Source: JBDRRP01 sp964446485 (lineage in GTDB: Bacteria > Desulfobacterota > Desulfobacteria > Desulfobacterales > JBDRRP01). Taken from it: DNA of 64,000 nucleotides. Within the stretch, counting starts at the first letter, position 1, and each line of letters starts with the position of its first letter. Under the pieces are notes generated by a model, which worked only from the letters and a program-made list of their open reading frames with translations, was not told the origin of the DNA and did not search any database. Made by a program: the position numbers and the translations under genes. Location: positions 8,151-72,150 of the forward strand of contig CAYUOU010000010.1 in NCBI GenBank assembly GCA_964446485.1. The letters run 5' to 3'. Below, piece after piece: positions 33,545 through 42,960 of this stretch.

Positions 33545-34899
33545 GGTAGCGCCTCCACACTGCATCGAAATGCTTCGCCACGGTGGGCGTAGCTGGTAAA
33601 GGCGTCAAAACTGGCACACCCCGGTGACAGGAGCACGGTATCTCCCGGGGCGGATAGGCGATGCGCTTCTCGGACGCCGTTTTCGAGTGTGTCTGCCAGC
33701 GTGACGGAGGTATGCCCGCTCAGGGCACCGGCGATGCGATGGCGCGATTCGCCGACTGCCACCAAATGCTTCACCTGACGGCGGACGATGGGGGCAAGGT
33801 CCTTGAAGTGTCCGCCTTTGTCGCGACCGCCCATGATTAGGATCACCGGTGCCGGGATGGCCTCGAGCGCGCGCATGACCGCATCCACGTTGGTGGCCTT
33901 GGAGTCGTTGACATACCGGACGCCGTTTCGCTGGGAGACGGATTCCAGCCGGTGCGGCAGTCCGCCGAAGGCCAGGAGGACCGACCGGACCGCCTCGGGG
34001 TCGGCGCCGGCGCTCAGGGCGGCAAGTATGGCAGCGCACATGTTTTCGCGGTTGTGATCCCCCGACAAGGGAGCCTGGGTGATGTCGAACACCGCGGCAT
34101 CCGCACCGGGAAGGGTCACGGTGATGGCGTCGGCGGTATAGGCGGCACCGGGGCGCCTGGCGCCACGGCCGACCTCTCGCGAAAAGGACAGGCAGCGGGC
34201 CTTCAGCCCGCCGACCACGCTCTGTATCGTCTCGTCGTCATCATTATAAATGGCGATGTCTTCGGCGGACTGACGCCTAAAAATGCCCGCCTTTGAGTAC
34301 GCATAGGCCTGGAAGTCGATGTAGCGATCCATGTGGTCTTCGGTAATGTTCAACAACACGCCGATGTTTGGGTGAAAGTCGGGTGCCGTGTCCAGCTGGA
34401 AGCTGCTTACCTCCACCACCAGCACATCGGCGCGCTGGCCCGAAGCCACGTGGCCGATGAGTGGTGCACCGATATTGCCACCGACGAAGACGGATTTGCC
34501 GGCGCGTGAGAGCATGTCGCCGATCATGGTGGTCACCGTGGTTTTGCCGTTGGTGCCCGTGACGGCCACCATGGGGGTGTCGATATAGCGGCAAGCCAAG
34601 GCCAGTTCACCCATGACCGGAATACCCATGGAAGCGGCGGCATGGATGGGTGCCAGAGTGTGGGGCACCCCCGGACTGAGCACTACCAGATCGCAGTCGG
34701 TGAACACCTCTGTGGGGTGGCTGCCGGCGATGACGGGGATCCCCAAAGCGGCCATCTCCCGCAGCGGTGCGTCGAGCATCTCGACGGAGGCGGCGTCATT
34801 CACCGTCACCCGGGCGCCCCTGTCGGCGGCGAACCGGGCCACCGCCGTACCCGAACGTCCCAGGCCGACGATGAGAATGTGTTTTCCATTGAGATCCAC
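33541..34899 (-). CDS. murD: UDP-N-acetylmuramoyl-L-alanine--D-glutamate ligase
   Basis: 452 residues. Adds D-Glu to UDP-MurNAc-Ala. The N-terminal nucleotide-binding fold ILIVGLGRSGTAVARF, the ATP loop VTGTNGKTTVTTM (~residues 108-120), NITEDHMDRY and YVNDSKATN with the C-terminal LSPGCASFD are characteristic. It ends in a 4-base overlap with ftsW and starts 35 bases after mraY. Confidence 0.95.
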   Translation of the reverse strand: MDLNGKHILIVGLGRSGTAVARFAADRGARVTVNDAASVEMLDAPLREMAALGIPVIAGSHPTEVFTDCDLVVLSPGVPHTLAPIHAAASMGIPVMGELALACRYIDTPMVAVTGTNGKTTVTTMIGDMLSRAGKSVFVGGNIGAPLIGHVASGQRADVLVVEVSSFQLDTAPDFHPNIGVLLNITEDHMDRYIDFQAYAYSKAGIFRRQSAEDIAIYNDDDETIQSVVGGLKARCLSFSREVGRGARRPGAAYTADAITVTLPGADAAVFDITQAPLSGDHNRENMCAAILAALSAGADPEAVRSVLLAFGGLPHRLESVSQRNGVRYVNDSKATNVDAVMRALEAIPAPVILIMGGRDKGGHFKDLAPIVRRQVKHLVAVGESRHRIAGALSGHTSVTLADTLENGVREAHRLSAPGDTVLLSPGCASFDAFTSYAHRGEAFRCSVEALP

Positions 34900-34934
34900 G
34901 GTGGCTATGCTCCACTTTGTTTCGTCATTGTTCG

Positions 34935-36014
34935 TCAGCGCAGTTTCAGCGTGCTCAGCGACAGCAGCGCCAACGCTATGGCGATGATCCAGAACCGGAC
35001 GATCACCTTGGGTTCCGGCCAGCCCTTCAGCTCAAAATGATGATGCAAGGGGGCCATCTTGAAGATGCGCCGCCCGTGTGTCAGTTTGAAAAACCCGACC
35101 TGAAAGATCACGGAGAGGGTTTCCATCACGAAAAGTCCCCCAACGAGCACCAGCAGCATTTCCTGCTTGGTGATGACGGCCACCGCCCCCATGGCACCGC
35201 CCAGGGACAGGGACCCGACGTCGCCCATGAACACTTGCGCCGGGTAGGCGTTGAACCACAAAAAGCCGAGGCCGGCGCCGGCCAGGGCGGCGCAGAATAC
35301 GGTGATCTCGCCGCTGCCGGACACGAAATTGATCTGTAGATAGTCGGCGATGCGGGCGTGGCCGGCCACATAGGCGAACACCATATATGTGGTGGCGGCG
35401 ATGATGATGGGGCCTATTGCCAGTCCGTCCAGCCCATCGGTGAGATTCACCGCATTGGAGCACCCCACGATGACCAGGGCGGCAAAGGGGATATAGCCCC
35501 AGTCAAGGTCCGGTGAGAGCTTTTTGAAAAACGGCACGGAGACCTCGGTTGAAAAATCAGTGCCGAAATAGAGCATCCCTCCCATGGCCAGGGCCACCAG
35601 ACTTTGCAGGATGAATTTCTGACTCGCGCTCAGGCCCTTGCTCTGTTTTTTCACCTGCATGAGGTAGTCGTCGGTAAATCCGATGGCGGCGAAGGCCACG
35701 GTCACCATGAGGACGATCCACACGTAGGGATTGGTGAGATCCGTCCATAGCAGGGTGGAGATCGTCACCGAGAAAATGATGAGCACCCCGCCCATGGTGG
35801 GCGTCCCGGCTTTCTTAAGATGGCTCTCGGGCCCGTCATCACGCACATATTGACCGACCTGCAGGCGTGAGAGCATACGAATGACCCACGGACCGAGGAA
35901 AAAGCAGATGAGAAAGGCCGTGAGGCTGGCGTAAATCGCCCGGAAAGTGATGTACCGGAAGACATTGAATGCCGAAATGCTCTGGTGCAGCGGATATAGA
36001 AGATACAGCAGCAT
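34935..36014 (-). CDS. mraY: Phospho-N-acetylmuramoyl-pentapeptide transferase
   Basis: 359 residues and ten membrane helices from ATG 36014. The frame further upstream lies in murF. It transfers phospho-MurNAc-pentapeptide to undecaprenyl phosphate, making lipid I. Signatures: KKAGTPTMGGVLII, NAVNLTDGLDGLAIGP with the catalytic Asp pair, FMGDVGSLSLGGA and the C-terminal PLHHHFELKGWPE. It begins 2 bases after the murEF stop. Confidence 0.95.
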   Translation of the reverse strand: MLLYLLYPLHQSISAFNVFRYITFRAIYASLTAFLICFFLGPWVIRMLSRLQVGQYVRDDGPESHLKKAGTPTMGGVLIIFSVTISTLLWTDLTNPYVWIVLMVTVAFAAIGFTDDYLMQVKKQSKGLSASQKFILQSLVALAMGGMLYFGTDFSTEVSVPFFKKLSPDLDWGYIPFAALVIVGCSNAVNLTDGLDGLAIGPIIIAATTYMVFAYVAGHARIADYLQINFVSGSGEITVFCAALAGAGLGFLWFNAYPAQVFMGDVGSLSLGGAMGAVAVITKQEMLLVLVGGLFVMETLSVIFQVGFFKLTHGRRIFKMAPLHHHFELKGWPEPKVIVRFWIIAIALALLSLSTLKLR

Positions 36015-36016
36015 GA

Positions 36017-39016
36017 CTAAGGCCCCTCCCCGGTTTCGGGGGGCAACACCCCACCGCAGTGTGTGGAGATGCCGGTGACCATTTCTTCCATGCCCATGGC
36101 GCGTGAGCCCTTTACGAGCACCCAACTGCCGGTCGTCAACTGCCGGAGCAGGGTTTCCAGCAACAGGGGTTTGTCACCGGTGACGATGCGCTTCTGTGGC
36201 ATGCCGCCTGCCGACGCACCATCGGCGACGGCCGCGGCATGGTCACCGGAGGCGTAAAGGAAGCCGATGCCCATGCCGGCGGCTTTCCGGCCTATCTCGC
36301 GGTGCAGTGCATCGGATCGGGGTCCTAACTCCCGCATGTCACCAATGACCAGGTGGCTGGGGGACGACCGAGACAGTTCCAAGAGCGATTCGATGGCGGC
36401 GGCCATGGAGCCCGGGTTGGCGTTGTAGGTGTCATCGATGAGGGTGACGCCATCGGCCAGGGACAGGTGCCGCATCCGTCCCCCGACCGGTATGAAGGAT
36501 GCCAGGCCGGCGGCGACGGCATCCACGTCAATGCCGAGGTGGATGCCCACTGCCGCGGCCGCCAAGGCATTGTGCACCATGAATCGCCCCAGTACCGACA
36601 GTTGGATCGGATGGGTTGCATCCGGCGTGACCAGGGTAAAGGAGACGCCGGCCGCCGTGGCGTGAACCTCCGCCCCACGGATGGTATTGTGGTCCCCCAA
36701 CCCGAAGGTGGTGACGGGACAGCGGCACTTTTTTATGAGCACCTCGGCAAAGGCGTCGTCTCCGTTGATGACCGCCACGGCGTCCGGGTCCAGGGCATCG
36801 AGTAGTTCCCCCTTGGCGTGCATGACCCCTTCCAGGGTTCCAAGAAATTCCAGGTGGGCCGGGCCGATGTTGGTGACGACGCCCACACGGGGCGCGCACA
36901 TGGCCGCCAAACGGGCGATCTCTCCAGGATGGTTCATGCCCATTTCAAGTACTGCCCAGTCATGACGGGGCGCGGCTTTCAGGAGAGTAAGGGGCAGACC
37001 GATTTCATTGTTATGATTTCCCTGGGTCGCCAGGACGTCGAAGTGCTGCGACATGACCGCGGCCATCATGGCGCGGGTCGTGGTTTTGCCGTTAGATCCC
37101 GTTATTGCCGCCACCGGGGTGCCGGTGCGCACCCGATGGTAGGCCGCCAGCCGCCCCAGCGCGGCCAGTGTGTCTTCCACGGCAATGACCGCCACATCCG
37201 CATAGGATTGGCACAAGGCGGTGATTTCCTCGGTCCGGGAGCGATCGATGATCAGGGCAGCGGCACCGCCGGCAAGGGCCGTCGGCACGAAGCGGTGGCC
37301 GTCGTGGGTCTCCCCTCGAAGCGCCACAAAACACTCCCCGCCGGCCAGGGTGCGGGTATCGGTGGTGATACCGGTGATCGGACGGGGAGGCGTGGTTGTC
37401 GGCACCCGCTCGCCGCCGACGGCTTCAAGGATGCGATGGGCACTCCACGGCAGGGGTTTGCCCGGGTCTGTCACCTCCGTTACCGCCGGTGTCCGGGGGG
37501 CGGCGGTCACCGCTTCACGGTCATCGAAGGGAATGGTTTGCGTACCGATGATCTGGTAGGTTTCATGGCCCTTGCCGGCGATGAGCAGCACATCGCCGGC
37601 CCGCATCGACCGCAATGCCAGTTGGATGGCGGCCCGCCGGTGGGGTTCGATGACATGCCCGGGGGAGGAGAACCCCTCGGGCGGTGTCCATAACGCATAG
37701 CGCCGCGGCGCTGAGGACCGCATGCCGACAGCGATATCGTCCAGGATGCTGGCGGTGGATTCGGTGCGGGGGTTGTCGGCGGTGATGACGCTCACATCCG
37801 CCAGTCGACCGGCAATGGCTCCCATGACGGGGCGCTTGGCCCGGTCGCGGTCGCCGCCGCAGCCGAAAACGCACCATAGGCGTTTGTTTGCGACGGCACG
37901 CAGGGTGGTGAGGGCGTTTTCCAGGGCGTCGGGCGTGTGGGCGTAGTCGACGAACGCGAAGCGGCCGTCCCCCGCTGAAACGGCCTCCAGGCGCCCGGGG
38001 ACCTGGGGCGCTTTCACCAATGCCGCCTGAATTTGTTCCAGGGGGATCCCCAGTGCGCACCCAACGGCCACCGCGCTCAGGATGTTGTCCAGGTTGTGAG
38101 CGCCCACCAGCGGGCACTGGAGGTCCATGGGGCCGGCCGGTGTTTTCAGACGCGCCGTCAGTCCGTCCTGGCGATACTGCGCTGTTGACACCGCCACATT
38201 CGCTGCGGCCAGGCGGTTCACTGTGACCACCGGCAGCGGGGGATCGCCCCGCATCAGGTCCTTCACCAATGCGGCACCCCGGGCATCTGCGGTGTTGATG
38301 ACGGCCACCGCGGGTTTCCCGTTGACTGCGCTTGCCAGCGTATCCGTGAACCAGCGCTTCTTGCACGCCCAGTAGGCGGCGATGTCGCCGTGGTAGTCCA
38401 GGTGGTCATGGCTCAGGTTGGTGAACACCCCTACGTCGAAGGCGCATGCCCATGCACGGTGCTGATCGATGGCATGGCTGGATACCTCCATCACCACATG
38501 GGTGACGCCTGCCATGCGCATGCGATGCAGAATCTCCTGGAGATCGCGGCTTTCCGGCGTCGTCACCGGCAGGGGATAGGCAGTGCCGCCAAAGCGGTAG
38601 CCCAGTGTGCCGATGATACCGGTCGCCCGTCCTGAAGCGTTCAGCAGGTGTTCCAAAATATGAACCGTCGTTGTTTTGCCGTTGGTGCCGGTCACGCCGA
38701 CCAGGGTCATTTCACGGCTGGGATGCCCGAAGAAGGCGGCAGCGGCCTCGGCCAAGGCCATTCGGGAATTGGTCACCCGGATCAGCGGCAGCGTTGTCGC
38801 CACGGGTTTTTCGGCGATGACGGCCGCCGCGCCGTTTTCCTCCGCGGCGCGGATGAAGGCGTGTCCGTCCGCCCGGGTCCCCGGGATGGCCACGAACAGC
38901 GCGCCGGGGCCGGCATCCTGGGATCGATAGGCCACCTGGGCGATGTCCGGGTCGCCCCCCGTGTCAGGAGGCACTACCCTGCCGGAGAGCTGCGGTATCA
39001 GGGCGCTCAACCTCAT
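36017..39016 (-). CDS. murE/murF: MurE-MurF fusion: bifunctional meso-DAP-adding and D-Ala-D-Ala-adding ligase
   Basis: 999 residues encode two complete Mur ligases in one open frame. Residues 1-~505 are MurE: GVTGTNGKTTTVHI ATP loop, SSHAIDQHR, LSHDHLDYHG, and ADNPRTES (414-420), whose DNPR signature specifies meso-diaminopimelate. A Pro/Thr-rich linker (~505-521) leads to MurF: TDTRTLAGGECFVAL, ITGSNGKTTT, QGNHNNEIGLPLTLL and DDTYNANPGSM. The domains are full length, with no sign of sequencing error since the frame is continuous through the linker. MurE/MurF fusions are known in Bordetella. It overlaps ftsI by 4 bases. Confidence 0.96.
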   Translation of the reverse strand: MRLSALIPQLSGRVVPPDTGGDPDIAQVAYRSQDAGPGALFVAIPGTRADGHAFIRAAEENGAAAVIAEKPVATTLPLIRVTNSRMALAEAAAAFFGHPSREMTLVGVTGTNGKTTTVHILEHLLNASGRATGIIGTLGYRFGGTAYPLPVTTPESRDLQEILHRMRMAGVTHVVMEVSSHAIDQHRAWACAFDVGVFTNLSHDHLDYHGDIAAYWACKKRWFTDTLASAVNGKPAVAVINTADARGAALVKDLMRGDPPLPVVTVNRLAAANVAVSTAQYRQDGLTARLKTPAGPMDLQCPLVGAHNLDNILSAVAVGCALGIPLEQIQAALVKAPQVPGRLEAVSAGDGRFAFVDYAHTPDALENALTTLRAVANKRLWCVFGCGGDRDRAKRPVMGAIAGRLADVSVITADNPRTESTASILDDIAVGMRSSAPRRYALWTPPEGFSSPGHVIEPHRRAAIQLALRSMRAGDVLLIAGKGHETYQIIGTQTIPFDDREAVTAAPRTPAVTEVTDPGKPLPWSAHRILEAVGGERVPTTTPPRPITGITTDTRTLAGGECFVALRGETHDGHRFVPTALAGGAAALIIDRSRTEEITALCQSYADVAVIAVEDTLAALGRLAAYHRVRTGTPVAAITGSNGKTTTRAMMAAVMSQHFDVLATQGNHNNEIGLPLTLLKAAPRHDWAVLEMGMNHPGEIARLAAMCAPRVGVVTNIGPAHLEFLGTLEGVMHAKGELLDALDPDAVAVINGDDAFAEVLIKKCRCPVTTFGLGDHNTIRGAEVHATAAGVSFTLVTPDATHPIQLSVLGRFMVHNALAAAAVGIHLGIDVDAVAAGLASFIPVGGRMRHLSLADGVTLIDDTYNANPGSMAAAIESLLELSRSSPSHLVIGDMRELGPRSDALHREIGRKAAGMGIGFLYASGDHAAAVADGASAGGMPQKRIVTGDKPLLLETLLRQLTTGSWVLVKGSRAMGMEEMVTGISTHCGGVLPPETGEGP

Positions 39017-40752
39017 TCTTCGCCTCCCGTATTCATGGAAACGATCATCCGTTCCCGGTCGCCGTCCGGCGGGACATTGAGGTAGTCCAGAACGGGCTGA
39101 GCGATCTGGCGAAAGGCCGGCGCGGCCACGGTGCCGCCGTAATGGCCGTTGGTGGGTTCATCGATGACCACAAGGATCACCACCGCCGGCCGATGGGTGG
39201 GGGCGAAGCCCACAAATGAGGATACGAACCGGTCATCGGAATAGCTGCCGTCGTCAGCGGCCTTCTGGGCGGTGCCGGTTTTGCCGCCGGCGGTGTAACC
39301 CGCCAGGCTGGCGCGGACGCCGGTGCCTTCTTCCTCAGTGACGGTGCGCATCATGTCGATCACGATGCGTGCGGTTTCAGGTGAGACGACCTGGCGCACC
39401 CGCTGGGGTGAGAAGCGTTGAATCGGGCGGCCCCGGGAATCCTTGATGGATTTGACGATGTAAGGCTTCATCAGGACCCCGTCGTTGGCGATGGCGGCGG
39501 TGGCTGCGGCCAGCTGGAGGGCCGTCACCGAAATCCCGTGGCCGAAAGCGATGGCCCCGGCATCGATTTGGGTCCACTCCTTGTAGGAGGGCAGTTTGCC
39601 ACTGGTTTCGCCGGGGAAATCGATGCCGGTCTTGGCGCCGAATCCGAACCGGCTGAACACTTCGTAGAGGGACTGGGGGCCGATGTTTTCCCCCAGTTTC
39701 ACGGCGCCGATATTGCTCGAGAATTTGATAATTTCCGTCAGGGTGAGCCACCCATGGGGCGTGGTGTCATGGACCACATTGGGCCCGATGCGGTAGGCGC
39801 CCTTTTCGCAGTAAAATGCACTGGCCGGCGTGTAGCCGCCGGTGTCGATGGCCGCCGCGGCGCTGAATATCTTCATGGTGGAGCCCGGCTCGAAGCGGTC
39901 TGTGACGGCACGGTTGCGCCACACCTGATTGGGATAAGTGCCGAAGGCATTGAGGTTGAAGGTGGGGTAATTGGCCATGGCCAGCACCGCCCCGGTCCGG
40001 GGGGCCAGGACCACCACGGTGCCGGCGGCGGCACGGCTGTCGACAACGGCCTGCTCCAGCGCCTTTTCGGCAATGTGTTGAATGGTCTGGTCGATGGTCA
40101 GCTCCAGATGGCTGCTCCCATCCCGGTGGGGCGGCTGCCCCTCTGCGTCAAAGCGGCGTCCCAGCGCGTCCCGCAGCACCTGGAGCCGTCCACGGTCTCC
40201 CTGCAAGATCCGGTCGTAGTAGAATTCGATCCCCTCGAGTCCGGTGCCGTCCACGCCGATGAAGCCGAGTATGTGGGCGGCTAAAGACCGCTTGGGGTAG
40301 TACCGGCACCGCTCGCTGATGTACTGAATGCCCTTGACCCCCGTTGCCTTGACCCGGGCCTCTTCTTCGGGGGTCACCCGCCGTTTGATCCAAACGAAGG
40401 ATCGGTCCGGGTCATCGATACGTTCCGCCACCAACGCGTCCTCGAGATCCAGCGCATTGGCCAGCGCCGAAGCCGCGGTCTCCGGCGCTTCGATGGCACT
40501 TGGGTCGACGGCGATGGAAACGGCGTCGCCACTGATGGCCAGTTCATTACCGTTGGCATCGTAGATGGCGCCGCGGTTGCCGCTGACGGCGTAGCTGCGC
40601 TGGTATTCACTGGTGGCGCGCTGGGAGAGCCAGCCGCTCTGGATAACCTGCAGATAAACCGCTTTTGCGCCGATGACAGCCAGGAAAACGGAAAAGACGA
40701 CCCCCGTGATCACGATGCGAACCTGAATCCGTCGATTGTGTGCGGCGCTCAT
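39013..40752 (-). CDS. ftsI: Septal peptidoglycan transpeptidase FtsI (PBP3)
   Basis: 579 residues: an N-terminal membrane anchor (VRIVITGVVFSVFLAVIGAK; core), a pedestal domain (~50-220) and a class B transpeptidase domain with the active-site tetrad GSTMK (Ser acyl site), SSN and KTGTAQK. The SEDS partner ftsW lies four genes downstream. It overlaps ftsL by 4 bases and murEF by 4. It appears to lack the C-terminal PASTA repeats seen in sporulation-type PBPs. Confidence 0.94.
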   Translation of the reverse strand: MSAAHNRRIQVRIVITGVVFSVFLAVIGAKAVYLQVIQSGWLSQRATSEYQRSYAVSGNRGAIYDANGNELAISGDAVSIAVDPSAIEAPETAASALANALDLEDALVAERIDDPDRSFVWIKRRVTPEEEARVKATGVKGIQYISERCRYYPKRSLAAHILGFIGVDGTGLEGIEFYYDRILQGDRGRLQVLRDALGRRFDAEGQPPHRDGSSHLELTIDQTIQHIAEKALEQAVVDSRAAAGTVVVLAPRTGAVLAMANYPTFNLNAFGTYPNQVWRNRAVTDRFEPGSTMKIFSAAAAIDTGGYTPASAFYCEKGAYRIGPNVVHDTTPHGWLTLTEIIKFSSNIGAVKLGENIGPQSLYEVFSRFGFGAKTGIDFPGETSGKLPSYKEWTQIDAGAIAFGHGISVTALQLAAATAAIANDGVLMKPYIVKSIKDSRGRPIQRFSPQRVRQVVSPETARIVIDMMRTVTEEEGTGVRASLAGYTAGGKTGTAQKAADDGSYSDDRFVSSFVGFAPTHRPAVVILVVIDEPTNGHYGGTVAAPAFRQIAQPVLDYLNVPPDGDRERMIVSMNTGGEE

Positions 40753-41054
40753 GGCAAGTTCACCATCCGGCTGGGGTGGGGGTTGATCATGCCCAACTGG
40801 CGCGCCCGGGACTCAATGAACTCCGGCGAGGTCAACCGGGCCAGCTCCGTTTTAAGCTCCCGTTGCAGCCTGAGCTGTTTCCGGTATCGTCCTTCTTCGA
40901 TGGCAATGGCGTATGCCCGTTGGGTGCACTGGACCCGGCACCAGGTGTAAAAAAAGAGTTCGCCGATGAAGATCGGCAGCAGTATCATGCCGATGCGAAA
41001 CACCATGCGGCGGCCGTCGTGGGGGGTGCGGACGGTTTTTATATTGCCGCGCAT
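40749..41054 (-). CDS. ftsL: FtsL-like divisome protein
   Basis: 101 residues from ATG 41054: a short basic cytoplasmic tail, one membrane helix (IGMILLPIFIGELFFYTW) and a periplasmic helix with heptad character (YAIAIEEGRYRKQLRLQREL; shown in part), ending LGMINPHPSRMVNLP. Sequence conservation is low in this family; the call rests on topology, size and the rsmH-X-ftsI position. The longer frame to 41225 is an artefact of the rsmH overlap. It begins 5 bases after rsmH. Confidence 0.8.
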   Translation of the reverse strand: MRGNIKTVRTPHDGRRMVFRIGMILLPIFIGELFFYTWCRVQCTQRAYAIAIEEGRYRKQLRLQRELKTELARLTSPEFIESRARQLGMINPHPSRMVNLP

Positions 41055-41058
41055 GGTA

Positions 41059-42012
41059 TCAATCCCTCCTGTTCGGCAGCCGCTCGATGGCTCTGAGCCG
41101 GGTGCTGCGGGCCGCGGGGTTGTGATGCGTCTCACGATCCGACGGGCGTTCGGCACGGCGGGTGAGCAGCCGGAATTGCGGTTTGCCGCCGCACACGCAT
41201 CGGGGTTGTTCCGGTGGGCATACACAGGCCCTGGCCAGCGATTTCATGGCGTGCTTGACGATGCGGTCTTCGAGACTGTGAAAGGACAGTACGCACAATC
41301 TACCGCCAATGGTCAGCACGTCTGGAACCATTTCCATGAAGCGCTCCAATTGTCCCAGTTCGTCATTGACTGCAATGCGCAGCGCCATGAAGGTTCGCGT
41401 TGCCGGGTGCAGGCGCCGGGCGCCTCTCGTTTGGCGGGTCGCCCGGGCGACGATGTCAGCCAAGGCCGCCGCTGTCGTGATGGCATGCCGTGAGCGCGTT
41501 TCGACGATTTTCCGGGCGATGCGCCGGGATTGGCGTTCTTCGCCGTAGCGCCAAATGATGTCTGCCAGCGCCTGCTGACTGCTGCCGTTGACGATATCGG
41601 CGGCGGTCAGCGACTGCCTCACGTCCATGCGCATGTCCAGGGCTTCGTCGGCGGTGAAACTGAACCCGCGGTCCCCCGCTTTGAGTTGATGCAGTGAAAC
41701 GCCCAGATCCAGCAGAATGCGGTCGACGGGGGGCGAACCCAAACGGTTGAGGATGGCCTTGAGGTTGGCGAAGGAGTCGTGGGCCAGGTGAACCGTGACG
41801 TGCCGGATGGCTCCCAGCACGGCCCCAGCATGCGCAATGGCGTCCACATCCCTGTCGATGGCGATCAGGGATCCCCCGGGTGAAATGCTGCGACAAACGG
41901 CGGCAGCGTGTCCGGCCCCGCCAACGGTGCCGTCGACAACGGTCATGCCGGGAGAACACGCCAAGTGGCGTGCCACCGCTTCCGGCATCACCGACGTGTG
42001 CTCGAAGGTCAT
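41059..42012 (-). CDS. rsmH: 16S rRNA (cytosine-1402 N4) methyltransferase
   Basis: 317 residues. SAM-dependent methyltransferase acting on the ribosomal P site. Motifs: EHTSVMPEAV at the N-terminus, VDGTVGGAGHAAAV (SAM loop), ILLDLGVSLHQLK, GFSFTADEALDMRMD, TFMALRIAVNDEL and VLSFHSLEDRIVK. Second gene of the dcw operon, 5 bases from ftsL and 5 from mraZ. Confidence 0.95.
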   Translation of the reverse strand: MTFEHTSVMPEAVARHLACSPGMTVVDGTVGGAGHAAAVCRSISPGGSLIAIDRDVDAIAHAGAVLGAIRHVTVHLAHDSFANLKAILNRLGSPPVDRILLDLGVSLHQLKAGDRGFSFTADEALDMRMDVRQSLTAADIVNGSSQQALADIIWRYGEERQSRRIARKIVETRSRHAITTAAALADIVARATRQTRGARRLHPATRTFMALRIAVNDELGQLERFMEMVPDVLTIGGRLCVLSFHSLEDRIVKHAMKSLARACVCPPEQPRCVCGGKPQFRLLTRRAERPSDRETHHNPAARSTRLRAIERLPNRRD

Positions 42013-42016
42013 GGCA

Positions 42017-42463
42017 TTACAGACCTAAACCGGCAATTTCGTTTCGGACCTCCTCGTTTTTCATGTCGCTTTCCAGACGCTGGTATTCCTCGTCCCAATG
42101 GGCTTTGGACCAGATTTCAAAATGATCCAGGACGCCCACCATCACGATGTGTTTTTCCATGCCCGCGTACTGCCGCAGCGCGGGGGGGATGAGAATCCGG
42201 TCCTGGCGGTCGAATGCGCACTCATGGGCGCCGCCGATGAACACCCGCCGGAAGCGCCGCATGCTTTCGCTTTTGGCGGCCATGGACATGATGCGCTCTT
42301 CAATTTTTCTCCAACCTTCGAGGGGATACGCCACGAGGCAAAGGTCCATCTGTGACACCATGATGCGATCGTTTCCTCCGGATCGCACGGTGTCCCGAAA
42401 CCGGGCGGGAACGATGATGCGCCCTTTGGTATCGATGGTATGAAAACTGCTGCCGCGAAACAT
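42017..42463 (-). CDS. mraZ: Transcriptional regulator MraZ
   Basis: About 148 residues: two SpoVT/AbrB-like MraZ repeats. The first includes TIDTKGRIIVPARFRD and the second FDRQDRILIPPALRQYAG, each with the DxKGR/DxQDR core. MraZ binds three or four direct repeats upstream of its own gene and represses the dcw operon. Such repeats are present here (42467-42492). The start is ATG 42463 with GGAGG upstream; a TTG at 42472 is too close to that site. Confidence 0.93.
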   Translation of the reverse strand: MFRGSSFHTIDTKGRIIVPARFRDTVRSGGNDRIMVSQMDLCLVAYPLEGWRKIEERIMSMAAKSESMRRFRRVFIGGAHECAFDRQDRILIPPALRQYAGMEKHIVMVGVLDHFEIWSKAHWDEEYQRLESDMKNEEVRNEIAGLGL

Positions 42464-42466
42464 ATG

Positions 42467-42492
42467 CCCCAATGTCCTCCACTTTGATCCAC
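42467..42492 (-). promoter_or_regulatory. MraZ box (three direct repeats) overlapping the mraZ ribosome site
   Basis: On the minus strand GTGGAT (42492-42487), GTGGAG (42482-42477) and TTGGGG (42472-42467) recur with an exact 10-base period and 4-base spacers. This matches the known architecture of MraZ operators (TGGGN/GTGG repeats). It lies between the promoter and the start codon, so MraZ would autoregulate. Confidence 0.75.
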
Positions 42493-42502
42493 TTAATTGA
42501 CT

Positions 42503-42530
42503 AAATTATCTGAATTGATCAATTTGTCAA
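42503..42530 (-). promoter_or_regulatory. Promoter of the dcw operon
   Basis: On the minus strand TTGACA (42530-42525), 16-base spacer, TAATTT (42508-42503), immediately upstream of the MraZ box, in a locally AT-rich region. Confidence 0.65.
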
Positions 42531-42573
42531 GAGAAAAAGAGAATCCAATATTCACTTATTCATAATAATTTTG

Positions 42574-42624
42574 TTAAGTTAAATGTGATAATGCAATAAA
42601 ATAGTTGTGTGGATTAAAGTGGGG
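42574..42624 (+). promoter_or_regulatory. Rightward promoter candidate with two MraZ-box-like repeats
   Basis: TTAAGT (42574-42579), 17 bases, TAAAAT (42597-42602). Directly after it lie GTGGAT (42609-42614) and GTGGGG (42619-42624), separated by 4 bases: the same repeat unit and 10-base period as the mraZ operator, but on the opposite strand. The downstream gene is the AdoMet decarboxylase at 42961. Confidence 0.4.
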
Positions 42625-42960
42625 ATAAATTTTTAAATCATCCAGTCGCGTCGTGCACCGTCAGTGCGGCACCCCCGGCGGGTTGCCCCCCTGTTTGATC
42701 TCCGTGCAGGGTCAGGGTATAGGATGGCCGCTGCCGGGGTGATGCGGGAGGAAATACGGGTGCCGATTCAACAGCTTCGATGCCCCGCCGATGATCGCGC
42801 AGATGGCGCGTCGGGGGTTGCTCACGGACACCCGGTACCAGCGGTGGCTGGGGGTGATGTCCCTCGAGTAACGGTGATGGCGGGGCGAATCGCCGGGTTG
42901 CTGCGATACGCGCATTTTTCGTCATTATGGTTTGGTCGGGGGGCAGGGAGGATGCATCAC
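42625..42960 (+). other. Leader or intergenic region upstream of AdoMet decarboxylase
   Basis: About 336 bases. The decarboxylase frame is open back to 42664, but that stretch has no family similarity or ribosome site. A leftward open frame also crosses it without support. No terminator or recognised riboswitch seen. Confidence 0.35.

Noticed and set aside
42638..42925. Leftward 95-codon open frame upstream of the AdoMet decarboxylase
   Set aside because: No ribosome site, Pro/His/Arg-rich shadow composition, and no match to any family.
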